This document shows positions 38,154-47,563 of a DNA stretch of 64,000 bases, in pieces. The stretch's first letter is position 1, and each line of letters opens with the position of its first letter. The DNA comes from Pseudomonadota bacterium (GTDB lineage Bacteria > Pseudomonadota > Alphaproteobacteria > Puniceispirillales > Marisalimonadaceae): assembly GCA_028382005.1 (NCBI GenBank), contig JAOESH010000006.1, positions 1 through 64,000 of the forward strand, given 5' to 3'. Both the position numbers and the translations under genes were made by a program. The notes under the pieces are model-generated. The model was given only the letters and a program-made list of their open reading frames with translations. It was not told the DNA's origin and did not search any database.

Positions 38154-38891
38154 TTAAATCATACCCATACCACCATTAATATGCAGTGTCGTTCCTGTAA
38201 TAAAGCTCGCTTCTTCACTAGATAAATATAGGCATCCTGACGAAATGTCATCTGGATCTCCTAGCCTGTCTACAGGTATATTCTTGATGATATTATTTTT
38301 TTGATCATCACTAAGCTTATCAGTCATTGGAGTAGATATAAATCCAGGAGCTACCAAATTACAAGTAATTCCTCTACTTGCAACTTCGGCGGCTATTGAC
38401 TTTGTTAATCCAACTAAAGCTGACTTAGAGGCCGCATAATTACTTTGACCAGCATTTCCTGTGTGACCCACAATAGAACTTATAAATATCACTCTTCCAT
38501 ATTTTCGTTTTAGCATGCCTCTTATAACTTGCCTTGTTAATCTCATACAAGCTGAAAGATTAATATCAATTACCCTATCCCAATCTTCATCTTTCATTCT
38601 TAGTAAAAGTCCATCAGCAGTTATACCAGCGTTGTTAACAAGAATATCAATTGCGCCAAAAACTTGCTCAGCTTCTTTAGCTAAGGATACAATGTCATCT
38701 TTATTGCCTAAATCCGTAACTATTGATTTCACATCATAACCTAATTCTGATTCTAGTTTTGTTAAAACTTCTTTTTTTGTTCCAGATAGAATTAGTTTTG
38801 CACCACTTGATTTCATTTTTTTTGCAATTGATATTCCAATTCCACCTGTAGCACCAGTTATCAGCGCAACTTTACCTGTTAGATCGAACAT
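38154..38891 (-). CDS. fabG: 3-oxoacyl-ACP reductase
   Basis: NADPH-dependent ketoreductase of fatty-acid elongation. The 245 residues have the cofactor motif TGATGGIG (12-19), NNAGI (86-90) and the Ser-Tyr-Lys triad S139, Y152 and K156 (NYAASK). Its place between fabD and acpP separates it from the many other short-chain dehydrogenases. It begins 18 bases downstream of fabD. Confidence 0.97.
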   Translation of the reverse strand: MFDLTGKVALITGATGGIGISIAKKMKSSGAKLILSGTKKEVLTKLESELGYDVKSIVTDLGNKDDIVSLAKEAEQVFGAIDILVNNAGITADGLLLRMKDEDWDRVIDINLSACMRLTRQVIRGMLKRKYGRVIFISSIVGHTGNAGQSNYAASKSALVGLTKSIAAEVASRGITCNLVAPGFISTPMTDKLSDDQKNNIIKNIPVDRLGDPDDISSGCLYLSSEEASFITGTTLHINGGMGMI

Positions 38892-38909
38892 AAACCCTCC
38901 TAAAATATT

Positions 38910-39836
38910 TTAAAATTGATCGAAGTCACTCGGTTTTTCTATATTAAAAGCAGTAACGTTTTTTAGCATTCTTTTAGCTATACCTGTAAGGATTTTACCA
39001 CTTCCTAATTCTATTATTCTATTAGTATTAAGGCTATTTACAAAATGCATTGTTTCTCGCCATCTAACAGTACCTGTAACCTGATCTATTAAATTTTTTT
39101 TTAATTTATCAGGGTCATTTTCATCTTCCGCTGTTGTATTTGAAACAATAGGAATAAGTGGGGAATAGAAGTTTATTTTTTCAAGAGCCTCTTTCATAAT
39201 CTCTTGTGCCGGCAACATTAATCTGCAATGAAAAGGAGCACTTACAGGCAGGATGACAGCTCTTTTAACACCAAAATTTTTAGATATTTCCATTGCTTTT
39301 TCAACAGCTAATTTATCTCCACTAATAACTACCTGTCCGTCAGCATTATCATTTCCAATATCACAAATACCATGTATTTGTACATTATCTAGTATTTTTT
39401 GAGTAGTATCTATATCAACTCCTATAAACGCTGCCATTGCACCTTTTCCTATTGGAACAGCTTCTTGCATTGCGTTTCCTCTTAACCTTAATAAAACAGA
39501 ACATTCTTCTAAAGAAAATACCTCAGCGATAGTCATTGCTGTGTATTCTCCCAGTGAGTGTCCACAAATGTAGTCAGCTAAATCTGGTAGTTTTTTACTA
39601 GTTAACTTTTGTAAAACTCTAAACACAGCTACGCTACATGCCATTAAAGCGGGTTGCGCATTTGATGTAAGAGATATTTCAGCATCTGAGCCTTCCCACA
39701 TTATTTTTGTTAAATTAAAGTTTATAGCATCATTAACTTCTTCAAAGACATTCTTAGCTTCAACAAAATTTTCAGATAATTCTTTACCCATACCAATTTT
39801 TTGAGAACCTTGTCCTGGAAAAACTATAAAATTCAT
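38910..39836 (-). CDS. fabD: Malonyl-CoA:ACP transacylase
   Basis: Loads malonate onto ACP. The 308 residues show FPGQGSQKIGMG at the N terminus, the nucleophile S94 in GHSLGEYTA, and the catalytic histidine in SAPFHCRLM. It is the first gene of the minus-strand fatty-acid operon and is divergent from rpsF over 178 bases. Confidence 0.97.
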   Translation of the reverse strand: MNFIVFPGQGSQKIGMGKELSENFVEAKNVFEEVNDAINFNLTKIMWEGSDAEISLTSNAQPALMACSVAVFRVLQKLTSKKLPDLADYICGHSLGEYTAMTIAEVFSLEECSVLLRLRGNAMQEAVPIGKGAMAAFIGVDIDTTQKILDNVQIHGICDIGNDNADGQVVISGDKLAVEKAMEISKNFGVKRAVILPVSAPFHCRLMLPAQEIMKEALEKINFYSPLIPIVSNTTAEDENDPDKLKKNLIDQVTGTVRWRETMHFVNSLNTNRIIELGSGKILTGIAKRMLKNVTAFNIEKPSDFDQF

Positions 39837-39958
39837 TTTTAGTCCTTATTATTTAATATTATTTTTAATAATGTATTGCATATTTCTTATAAACATTTAT
39901 GTTCCACAAATAATTAAAATACTAGCATAAAATTATATTTTGTTTTATGTGCTCCTTG

Positions 39959-40000
39959 CCAGCTTTATTGCTGGTTAATCTGGGTATATCCCATTAAGCC
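39959..40000 (+). promoter_or_regulatory. Structured rpsF leader with two overlapping hairpins
   Basis: CCAGC (39959-39963) can pair with GCTGG (39970-39974). A second hairpin, GGTTAA/TTAAGCC flanking TGGG/CCCA with a TATAT loop (39973-40000), shares its first two G residues with the first. It ends four bases before the AGGAG of rpsF. A structured leader here fits autogenous control by the S6:S18 complex known from other bacteria, but I cannot confirm the conserved binding nucleotides. Confidence 0.5.
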
Positions 40001-40014
40001 ATAAGGAGAAAAAA

Positions 40015-40401
40015 ATGGCATTATACGAAAGTGTAATAATAGGAAGACAAGATTTAACCAATAGTCAATTTGAAACACTCATTGATGAATTTGTTACAGT
40101 TATAAAAACAAATGAAGGTGAAATTAAAAAAACTGAATATTGGGGAATTAGAAACCTAGCATACAAAATTAACAAAAATAGAAAAGGTCATTACTATATG
40201 CTCAATATAGAAAGCCCTTCTGCAACAATTTCTGAATATGAAAGATTACTAGGTCTTCATGAAGATATTGTTAGATTTTTGACTATTAAAATAGATAAAG
40301 TTAATGAAACCTCGTCTCCATTGATGAACAATAAAGTTGATCGTCATAGAAATGAAGCTACAGATGACAATATAAAAACAGCTTCAAAAGCTAATGTTTG
40401 A
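40015..40401 (+). CDS. rpsF: 30S ribosomal protein S6
   Basis: Small-subunit protein that binds 16S rRNA together with S18. The 128 residues contain [17 protein letters not shown], the [21 protein letters not shown] core and a short hydrophilic C-terminal tail. AGGAG lies 7 bases upstream of the ATG. First gene of rpsF-rpsR-rplI. Confidence 0.97.
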   Translation: MALYESVIIGRQDLTNSQFETLIDEFVTVIKTNEGEIKKTEYWGIRNLAYKINKNRKGHYYMLNIESPSATISEYERLLGLHEDIVRFLTIKIDKVNETSSPLMNNKVDRHRNEATDDNIKTASKANV

Positions 40402-40412
40402 AGGATTTTGAA

Positions 40413-40667
40413 ATGACACAATTAAATATTAAAAGACAGGCATTAAGGAAACCAAATCAAAAAAGACGAAAGTCATGCCCTTTTTCAGCTCCTAACACAC
40501 CTGAAATTGATTATAAAGATTTAAAAGTGTTAACTAGATATGTATCTGAAAGGGGTAAAATAATACCCTCTAGGATATCTGCTGTTTCTGCAAAAAAACA
40601 AAGAGAACTATCAAAAGCTATTAAAAGAGCTAGATTTTTAGCTTTAATGCCTTATGTAGTAGGTTAG
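40413..40667 (+). CDS. rpsR: 30S ribosomal protein S18
   Basis: Partner of S6 on the platform of the small subunit. The ATG at 40413 follows AAGGA by 7 bases and gives 84 residues; an upstream in-frame start would add five residues and remove the ribosome site. Family motifs are [28 protein letters not shown], and [21 protein letters not shown]. The start overlaps nothing and lies 11 bases after rpsF. Confidence 0.97.
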   Translation: MTQLNIKRQALRKPNQKRRKSCPFSAPNTPEIDYKDLKVLTRYVSERGKIIPSRISAVSAKKQRELSKAIKRARFLALMPYVVG

Positions 40668-40681
40668 ACCTGGAGAATAAT

Positions 40682-41329
40682 ATGGAAATTATTTTATTAG
40701 AACGCGTTGAAAAATTAGGTCAAATGGGTGATCTAGTTACAGTTAAATCTGGTTATGCTAGAAATTACTTGTTACCCCAAGGTAAAGCTGTATTTGCATC
40801 TAAAGATAATATTAAAGAGTTCGATGATCGCAAAGTTCAATTAGAAGGTGAAAATATAGCGAAAAAAAAGGAAGCTGAATCACTAGCTAAAAGCGTAAGC
40901 TTTAAAGAAGTTGTTCTAATTAGGGCGGCTAGTGAGGCTGGTCAATTATATGGCTCCGTGTCAGCTAAAGATATATCCAATCAAGTAAGTAGTGCAGGAT
41001 TAAATATTAATAAAAACCAAGTGATTTTAAATAAAGCTCTAAAATCTTTATCGTATGAAGATATAACAATTAAATTACATCCAGAAGTTTCTATTAAAAT
41101 TAAATTAAATATAGCTAGATCAACTGAAGAAGCTAAGGAACAAAATAAATCTGGTAAGGCTCTCATATCTACAGAAATAACTGGTGGCGATATTAGATCA
41201 GAAAGAGCTCAAAAAGATGCTAAAAGATTTATTAAAAAAGAAGAAACCAAAACTCCTAATGACAATGATATAAAAGAAGTTATAGTTGAACCTGGGCTGC
41301 AAGAAAAAGATAATGCTGAAAGCATTTAA
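40682..41329 (+). CDS. rplI: 50S ribosomal protein L9 with C-terminal extension
   Basis: Large-subunit protein of the stalk base. The N-terminal domain is standard (MEIILLERVEKLGQMGDLV, GYARNYLLPQGKA) and the C-terminal domain spans about residues 80-145 (GQLYGSVSAKDI, LHPEVSIKI). A further ~65 residues, rich in lysine, glutamate, aspartate and asparagine, make 215 residues in total, compared with about 150 in typical L9. Charged tails of variable length are known in alphaproteobacterial L9. No frameshift is evident. Confidence 0.95.
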   Translation: MEIILLERVEKLGQMGDLVTVKSGYARNYLLPQGKAVFASKDNIKEFDDRKVQLEGENIAKKKEAESLAKSVSFKEVVLIRAASEAGQLYGSVSAKDISNQVSSAGLNINKNQVILNKALKSLSYEDITIKLHPEVSIKIKLNIARSTEEAKEQNKSGKALISTEITGGDIRSERAQKDAKRFIKKEETKTPNDNDIKEVIVEPGLQEKDNAESI

Positions 41330-41405
41330 TATATTATAATTAATTATTTTTAAATTAATGTTTATTTGTTGAATATTATATTTCGAAATATCATTTTTTA
41401 AGCTA

Positions 41406-42911
41406 ATGATCATGGATGAAAGTTTAACCAAAGATTTATCTGATTTAGAAACTGAGCATTCTATTAAATCTAGTGATAAAATGCCTCAAAATATAGAAGC
41501 TGAGCAAAGTCTAATTGGATCTGTTCTTTTTGATAACAAAGTATTAGAAGATCTTCCAATAAATTTTGTAACACGGCATTTTTTTGATCCACTTCATGCG
41601 AGTATATTTGAAGCTTGTATATTCCTCATAGACAATGGAAGGTTAGCTGACCCCTTAACTCTAAAAAGTTATCTTAAACAAGATGACTTACATAGAGATA
41701 TAGATATAGAAAAGTATCTATCTGATTTAAGAGAAGGAGTTGTTTCACTTAGTAAAGCAAAGTTTTATGCTGATGAAATAAGGAACTGTTACGTTCGACG
41801 TTCGCTAATAAGAATTGGTGATGAATTAATTGATAAGTCAGTTAACCCAACAATTGATATAACACCAGATCAAGAGATATCTAATACAGAGGAACAACTC
41901 TATAACTTAGCAGAAAAAGATCAAATAAACTCAGGTCCGTTAGATTTTAAAAGCGTCTTAGCTAGTGCCACTAATCAAATTAATGAAGCTTATAATAGAA
42001 AAGGCAAGTTATCTGGCATTGATACAGGTTTTTCAGGTTTAAACCGTCAATTAGGTGGTCTGAATAAATCAGATTTACTTGTTTTAGCAGGAAGACCTGC
42101 AATGGGTAAAACGGCGCTTGCAACAAATATAGGTTTTAATGCTGCAAAAAGTAGTAAATTAGAAAAAAATGAGTCTATTCTTATTTTTTCACTTGAAATG
42201 TCTGCTGAACAACTAGCCCAACGAATACTTGCCGAGCAATCTACAATTGACTCTCATAAATTGCGAAGTGGTGATCTTAACGAAATAGAGTTTTCTAAAC
42301 TGGTTTCTACGCAAAATGACATACTCAACTTACCTTTTTTTATAGATGACACTCCGGCAATTTCAGTTGGTCAAATTGCTTCAAGATCTCGTAGACTTAA
42401 AAGAACCAACGGTTTAAGCTTAATAATTATAGATTACATACAATTAATCCAAGGATCTAAAGCAAGTGAAGCTCAAGGAAGAGTCCAAGAAGTTTCAAAT
42501 ATAACAAGAGGTTTGAAATCTCTTGCTAAAGAATTAAATGTTCCAATACTTGCTCTATCACAACTTAGTAGAGCAGTTGAACAAAGAGAAGATAAAAGAC
42601 CTATTCTTGCTGATTTAAGGGAATCTGGATCCATTGAACAAGATGCTGACGTTGTAATGTTTGTTTATAGAGAAGAATATTATTTAGATAAAAGTGAACC
42701 AACACAAAGAGACAATGAAAATCAAGAAAGTTTTAATGAACGTTTTACAAAGTGGCAAGACAGGCGAAATATAGCTGAGGGCAAAGCTGAAATTATAATA
42801 TCAAAGCAAAGGCATGGACCTACAGGTATTGTGCAAGTTCAATTTGAAGCTAAGTTCACTAGATTTATGGATTTAGTCCAAAATGATAGACTGCCAGATC
42901 AAATTTATTAG
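41406..42911 (+). CDS. dnaB: Replicative DNA helicase
   Basis: Hexameric 5'-3' helicase at the replication fork. The 501 residues have the N-terminal domain (MPQNIEAEQSLIGSVLFDN), Walker A AGRPAMGKTALA near residue 230, Walker B LIIIDYIQLIQG, and the C-terminal RESGSIEQDADVVMFVYR. The exact start is uncertain: ATG at 41406 or at 41412, neither with a strong ribosome site. It follows rplI, as in most proteobacteria. Confidence 0.97.
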   Translation: MIMDESLTKDLSDLETEHSIKSSDKMPQNIEAEQSLIGSVLFDNKVLEDLPINFVTRHFFDPLHASIFEACIFLIDNGRLADPLTLKSYLKQDDLHRDIDIEKYLSDLREGVVSLSKAKFYADEIRNCYVRRSLIRIGDELIDKSVNPTIDITPDQEISNTEEQLYNLAEKDQINSGPLDFKSVLASATNQINEAYNRKGKLSGIDTGFSGLNRQLGGLNKSDLLVLAGRPAMGKTALATNIGFNAAKSSKLEKNESILIFSLEMSAEQLAQRILAEQSTIDSHKLRSGDLNEIEFSKLVSTQNDILNLPFFIDDTPAISVGQIASRSRRLKRTNGLSLIIIDYIQLIQGSKASEAQGRVQEVSNITRGLKSLAKELNVPILALSQLSRAVEQREDKRPILADLRESGSIEQDADVVMFVYREEYYLDKSEPTQRDNENQESFNERFTKWQDRRNIAEGKAEIIISKQRHGPTGIVQVQFEAKFTRFMDLVQNDRLPDQIY

Positions 42912-42943
42912 TACAATTTTTTAAGAGTGTATAATATAAAATA

Positions 42944-44026
42944 ATGCATGGTCTTTTAAAAATATCTCTTGAAAAGATAAAATCTAACTGGTTAGCTTTA
43001 AACGAGGCTTCAAATGGTAAAGCTGCTGCCGTAATAAAAGCTAATTCCTATGGTTTAGGGATGATTGAAACAGTCAAAACACTAATTGATGCTGGCTGCA
43101 ATTATTTTTACGTAGCTACTATAACAGAAGCTATTAATTTAAGACAAAAAATTACTTCAAGAAATATAAGTATAGCTGTATTTGAGGGTTTTTTTGAAGG
43201 ACATGAATTGATTTATTTTGAAAATAAATTAACACCAATCATTAATAATTTAGAACAATTAAAAAGAATAAATAACTTTAATATTCAAACAAAAAAATTA
43301 AGTGCAATATTAAATATTGATACTGGAATGAATAGATTAGGATTAAATTCAGAAGAAATTAGTATTGTAGAAAAAAACAAAGATATTCTATACATAACAA
43401 AGTGGGATTTTATAATGTCCCATCTTACAAGTTCAAGTAATTATAAAAATGCTAGTAACAAAAAACAACTTGATAATATTATTAAATTTTCTAATTTTTT
43501 TCCTCATATAAAATTAAGCCTTGCTAATACAGGAGGTATAAAATTAGGTACAAAATTTTGTCTTGATCAAACTAGACCAGGTATTGGATTATATGGCATT
43601 AATAATGAGGGTAAAAATTTAAGAATAATGTCTAAAGACTTGGTACTACCTTTTGAATTATACGCACCAATACTTCAAATTAGGAATGTGAATAAAAACG
43701 AACCTATATCCTACGATGGTATAGACATCACAAAAAGAAAGTCTAAATTAGCGACAATAGGCATAGGTTACGCTGATGGCTGGATTAGGTTGTTAAAACC
43801 AAATAGCTCTTTTTTGTTATACAAGAATAATTGTAATATATTAGGAAAAATAACAATGGATAGTTTTGTTTTAGATATAACTAATATAAAAGAGACATTA
43901 AAAGAAGGTGATTACTTTTGTTTGTTAGATAATTCTAATATTAGTAATATAATAAAAAATTCCGGTATAATTAGCTATGAACTATTAACACTTTTTGGAA
44001 ACCGTATAATAAGAGAATATAATTAA
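42944..44026 (+). CDS. alr: Alanine racemase
   Basis: Pyridoxal-phosphate enzyme that makes D-alanine for peptidoglycan. The 360 residues carry the cofactor lysine K32 in AVIKANSYGLG, the substrate-side HLTSSS region, and the catalytic tyrosine in TIGIGYADGW near residue 275. It lies 32 bases downstream of dnaB in the usual order. No unusual features. Confidence 0.96.
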   Translation: MHGLLKISLEKIKSNWLALNEASNGKAAAVIKANSYGLGMIETVKTLIDAGCNYFYVATITEAINLRQKITSRNISIAVFEGFFEGHELIYFENKLTPIINNLEQLKRINNFNIQTKKLSAILNIDTGMNRLGLNSEEISIVEKNKDILYITKWDFIMSHLTSSSNYKNASNKKQLDNIIKFSNFFPHIKLSLANTGGIKLGTKFCLDQTRPGIGLYGINNEGKNLRIMSKDLVLPFELYAPILQIRNVNKNEPISYDGIDITKRKSKLATIGIGYADGWIRLLKPNSSFLLYKNNCNILGKITMDSFVLDITNIKETLKEGDYFCLLDNSNISNIIKNSGIISYELLTLFGNRIIREYN

Positions 44027-44054
44027 TAGAAGTCATATAAATAGGTTAATAATT

Positions 44055-44840
44055 TTGATAAAAACCATATTAAATCTTTTTGGTTCAGTAGGAAATAAAT
44101 CTTTAAAGTTTATTGCAAACATTGGACATTTCTTTATTTTTTGTTTTAGTGCGATTTCATGGATATTTCGACCACCTTGGTACTTTAAAAAGATTTTACT
44201 TCAAGTTATAGATATTGGGTATTTTTCTTTACCAGTTGTTGGACTTACAACTTTTTTTTCAGGAATGGTTCTAGCACTTCAAACGTATAATGGTTTTACA
44301 GAATTTAACTCAGAATCCACAGTAGCAAGGGTTGTATTAACTTCTATTACTAGGGAATTAGGTCCCGTTCTTACGGGTCTTATGGTAGCTGGAAGAATTG
44401 GAGCTAAAATGGCTGCAGAAATTGCTACAATGAAAGTAACTGAGCAAATTGACGCTTTGGGTACACTTGGAACTAGGCCTATGCAATATCTTATTGCTCC
44501 CAAAATAATTGCATCTGTTATATGTCTTCCCTTTTTAGTTTTTGTGGGAAACACTATTGGAATTTTAGGAGGATATACTATTGCAATTTTTAAGTTAGAT
44601 TTTAATCCGGATTTATATCTGTTTGCAACCTTAGATAACTTGCAATGGATTGATTTGGTTCAAGGAAGTGTTAAAGCAGCAACCTTTGGTTTAATTATTT
44701 CAATGGTTAGTTGTTACTTCGGCTTCAATGCTTCAAAAGGGGCAGAGGGAGTTGGATATGCTACAACGGTATCTGTAGTTGTTTCTTCTGTAATGATTTT
44801 AACAAGTACTTACATAATAACTGCTTTATTCTTTGGTTAG
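44055..44840 (+). CDS. mlaE: MlaE-type ABC transporter permease
   Basis: Permease of the phospholipid-transport ABC system that maintains outer-membrane lipid asymmetry. The 261 residues include the family motif TRELGPVLTGLMVAGRIGAK (about 97-116) and five hydrophobic helices. The start is a TTG at 44055; no ATG lies close enough to give the conserved N terminus. The ATPase partner follows, three bases away, but the periplasmic MCE protein MlaD is not adjacent. Confidence 0.92.
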   Translation: MIKTILNLFGSVGNKSLKFIANIGHFFIFCFSAISWIFRPPWYFKKILLQVIDIGYFSLPVVGLTTFFSGMVLALQTYNGFTEFNSESTVARVVLTSITRELGPVLTGLMVAGRIGAKMAAEIATMKVTEQIDALGTLGTRPMQYLIAPKIIASVICLPFLVFVGNTIGILGGYTIAIFKLDFNPDLYLFATLDNLQWIDLVQGSVKAATFGLIISMVSCYFGFNASKGAEGVGYATTVSVVVSSVMILTSTYIITALFFG

Positions 44841-44843
44841 AAA

Positions 44844-45614
44844 ATGAAAAAAAGGAAAATTAAAAACATAATTTTAGATGTCAAAGATTTAAAAAAAACC
44901 TTTGGTAATAATATTATATTGAACAATATTAATTTTAATTTATTAGAAGGTGAATCCTTAGCTATAATTGGTGCGTCAGGTTCAGGTAAATCTGTTCTTC
45001 TAAAAAATATAATTGGCCTTTTAGAACCCGATACAGGGTCTATAAAAATAAACTCTACAGAAATGGTAAACTTACCAAGAAGAGATAAAGAAAATCTTTT
45101 ATTAAAATTAGGTATAACTTTTCAGCATGGAGCACTTTTTGATTCTTTAAAAATTTGGGAAAATATTATTTTTAAAATTCAGAATCAACAAAAAATTTCT
45201 AAAATCGATGGAAGAAAGCTAGCATTATCAATAATAAAACGTTTAAGTTTAAAACCTGAAATTTTAGATCTTTTCCCGTCTGAAATTTCTGGTGGAATGC
45301 AAAAAAGAGTTGCAATTGCAAGGGCTATTTGTGGAAATCCTAAAATCTTATTATTTGATGAACCAACTTCAGGTTTAGATCCTGTTACTGGAAGTGTTAT
45401 AGATAAATTAATTATTACCGCAGTAAAAACTATAGGAGCAAGTGCAATAACAATAACTCACGACATGGCTTCAGTAAGTCGAATAGCTGATAAAGTGATA
45501 TTAATTGACAAAAAAACAATATCTTGGTCAGGAACACCAAAAGAAATGTTGGTTTCTAAAAATTTAAAAATTAAAGAATTTATTAAATCTACTAACCCTA
45601 AGTTATTTTCTTAA
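44844..45614 (+). CDS. mlaF: MlaF-type ABC transporter ATP-binding protein
   Basis: ATPase for the MlaE permease. The 256 residues contain Walker A GASGSGKSVLL (about 43-53), Q-loop ITFQHGALFDSL, signature SGGMQKRVAIARAI and Walker B ILLFDEPTSGLDP. The GALFDSLKIWENI segment is characteristic of the Mla/Ttg2A branch. It abuts radA directly, with the radA ATG following the stop. Confidence 0.93.
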   Translation: MKKRKIKNIILDVKDLKKTFGNNIILNNINFNLLEGESLAIIGASGSGKSVLLKNIIGLLEPDTGSIKINSTEMVNLPRRDKENLLLKLGITFQHGALFDSLKIWENIIFKIQNQQKISKIDGRKLALSIIKRLSLKPEILDLFPSEISGGMQKRVAIARAICGNPKILLFDEPTSGLDPVTGSVIDKLIITAVKTIGASAITITHDMASVSRIADKVILIDKKTISWSGTPKEMLVSKNLKIKEFIKSTNPKLFS

Positions 45615-46973
45615 ATGTCCAAATCAAATAAACAATATGTTTGTCAAGCTTGTGGGACTCTTCATTTAAAATGGAGTGGCAAATGTGAGCAATGTAATAA
45701 ATGGAACTCTTTGCTTGAAGAAAACATTTCAAAACCTTCAGGTCCTTTATCTAAGTCATCTGGTCATAAAATTAATTTTGAATATTTAAAGGATGATACT
45801 TTAGAATATCCAAGGTTAAAAACTAATTTTAGTGAAATTGACAGAGTAATTGGTGGAGGATTTGTTTCAGGTTCAGTTACTTTAATTGGTGGTGATCCTG
45901 GAATTGGAAAATCAACCCTTTTACTTCAGTTAGTAGGAAGTTTGTCAAAAAAAGGTGAGCAATGCATTTATGTTTCAGGCGAAGAAAGCTTGTCACAGAT
46001 AAAGATGCGGGCAGATAGGTTAGGTATAAAGGACAGTAATATTCAATTTGCATCTGTAACAAACGCGTCAGATATAGCCACAACAATAAGTTCTATTAAA
46101 AAAAGAACTGTATTAATAATAGACTCAATTCAAACAATGTATTTACCCCAATTAGATAGTTCACCTGGAACTGTCACACAAGTAAGGAGTTGTACACACG
46201 AGTTAATAATTTCTGCTAAAAAAACTAGTTCAATTTTAATACTTATAGGGCATGTTACAAAAGATGGAACTATTGCTGGACCAAGAGTTCTAGAACATAT
46301 GGTAGATACAGTTTTATACTTTGAAGGAGATAATAATTTTCAATATAGAGTTTTAAGAAGTATGAAAAATAGATTTGGTCCGACAAATGAAATTGGAGTT
46401 TTTGAAATGTTACACGTTGGATTGAAAGAAATCATTAACCCTTCAAAATTATTTTTATCTGATCGACAGAAAAATGTGTCTGGGAGCGCTATTTTTGCTG
46501 GTTTAGAAGGGACTAGACCAATTCTAATTGAAGTGCAAGCCTTAGTAATGCCTTCCTCTCTTGCCTCTCCTCGAAGGACAATAGTTGGCTGGGATACTGC
46601 TAGATTATCTATGTTAAGTGCAGTTTTAGAAGCTAGGTGCAAAATACACTTATCTAATATGGATATTTTTTTAAATATTGCTGGTGGTATCAAAATATTT
46701 GAACCTGCTGCTGACTTAGCCGTAGCTGCTGCAATAATTTCTTCTGTGAAAGATATACCCTTATCTTTTTCTAGTGTATTCTTTGGGGAAATTGGTTTAT
46801 CTGGTGAAATAAGAAAAGTTAATCAACCAGAGCTTAGGATTAGAGAAGCTTCAAAATTAGGTTTTGATAATATAATTTTACCATCAAAACAAAAGGTTAT
46901 AATAGATAAAAATATGAGTTATAATAATATAACTTTGTTAAGTGACTTAGTGTATTTAATAAATAACATTTAG
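45615..46973 (+). CDS. radA: DNA repair protein RadA
   Basis: RecA-like branch-migration helicase. The 452 residues have the N-terminal C4 zinc finger (C10, C13, C24, C27), Walker A GGDPGIGKSTLLLQL (about 92-106), the RadA-specific KNRFG motif and a C-terminal Lon-protease-like domain (FLNIAGGIKIFEPAADLAVA). It has no spacing from mlaF and is followed by cvpA. Confidence 0.97.
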   Translation: MSKSNKQYVCQACGTLHLKWSGKCEQCNKWNSLLEENISKPSGPLSKSSGHKINFEYLKDDTLEYPRLKTNFSEIDRVIGGGFVSGSVTLIGGDPGIGKSTLLLQLVGSLSKKGEQCIYVSGEESLSQIKMRADRLGIKDSNIQFASVTNASDIATTISSIKKRTVLIIDSIQTMYLPQLDSSPGTVTQVRSCTHELIISAKKTSSILILIGHVTKDGTIAGPRVLEHMVDTVLYFEGDNNFQYRVLRSMKNRFGPTNEIGVFEMLHVGLKEIINPSKLFLSDRQKNVSGSAIFAGLEGTRPILIEVQALVMPSSLASPRRTIVGWDTARLSMLSAVLEARCKIHLSNMDIFLNIAGGIKIFEPAADLAVAAAIISSVKDIPLSFSSVFFGEIGLSGEIRKVNQPELRIREASKLGFDNIILPSKQKVIIDKNMSYNNITLLSDLVYLINNI

Positions 46974-46987
46974 ATTGATTTGATTTT

Positions 46988-47563
46988 ATGGATTTTTTTG
47001 AAGACGCATATTTTAATATAATTGATATAGCAGTAATAAGTATTATCTTAATATCATGCGTTGTTGCTACCTTTAGAGGCTTTGTAAAAGAAACTTTCAG
47101 CATTGTATCCTGGCTAATTGCATTAATTGTTGCCTTTCAATTATATGAAAAATTTAAATTAGAATTAGTTCAGTACATAAGCCAAAAGGTTATTGTTGAT
47201 GTTATTGCTTTTGGCTTTCCTTTTTTGACAACTTTATTTATCTCAAATTTGATATCTAACTGGCTTTCACCAAAGTTTTCTGTTCCCGGTTTATTAATTT
47301 TTGATAAACTTTTTGGATTAATTTTTGGTATAACTAGAGGTGTTCTGTTCGTACTTTTATTATATTTGGGTTTCACTTATTTATTAGGGAAAGAAAAAAG
47401 TCTACCATCTATAATTTTAGAGGCTTATACATTTAATTATGTTAAAAAAACAGCTAGTGTATTAGTTAGTTTTATTGCCAAAAATAAATCATTTGAAAAT
47501 CATAAAATCATAGACATTGATACAGAAGTCTTAACCGAAGATAAATTATTAAAGGATAGATAA
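46988..47563 (+). CDS. cvpA: CvpA family membrane protein
   Basis: Inner-membrane protein of 191 residues with four hydrophobic helices (about 10-28, 35-52, 75-95 and 105-130) and the conserved FRGFVKETFSIVSWLIA motif. In E. coli it affects colicin V production; its general function is not well defined. Its stop overlaps the purF start by one base (TAATG). Confidence 0.9.
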   Translation: MDFFEDAYFNIIDIAVISIILISCVVATFRGFVKETFSIVSWLIALIVAFQLYEKFKLELVQYISQKVIVDVIAFGFPFLTTLFISNLISNWLSPKFSVPGLLIFDKLFGLIFGITRGVLFVLLLYLGFTYLLGKEKSLPSIILEAYTFNYVKKTASVLVSFIAKNKSFENHKIIDIDTEVLTEDKLLKDR

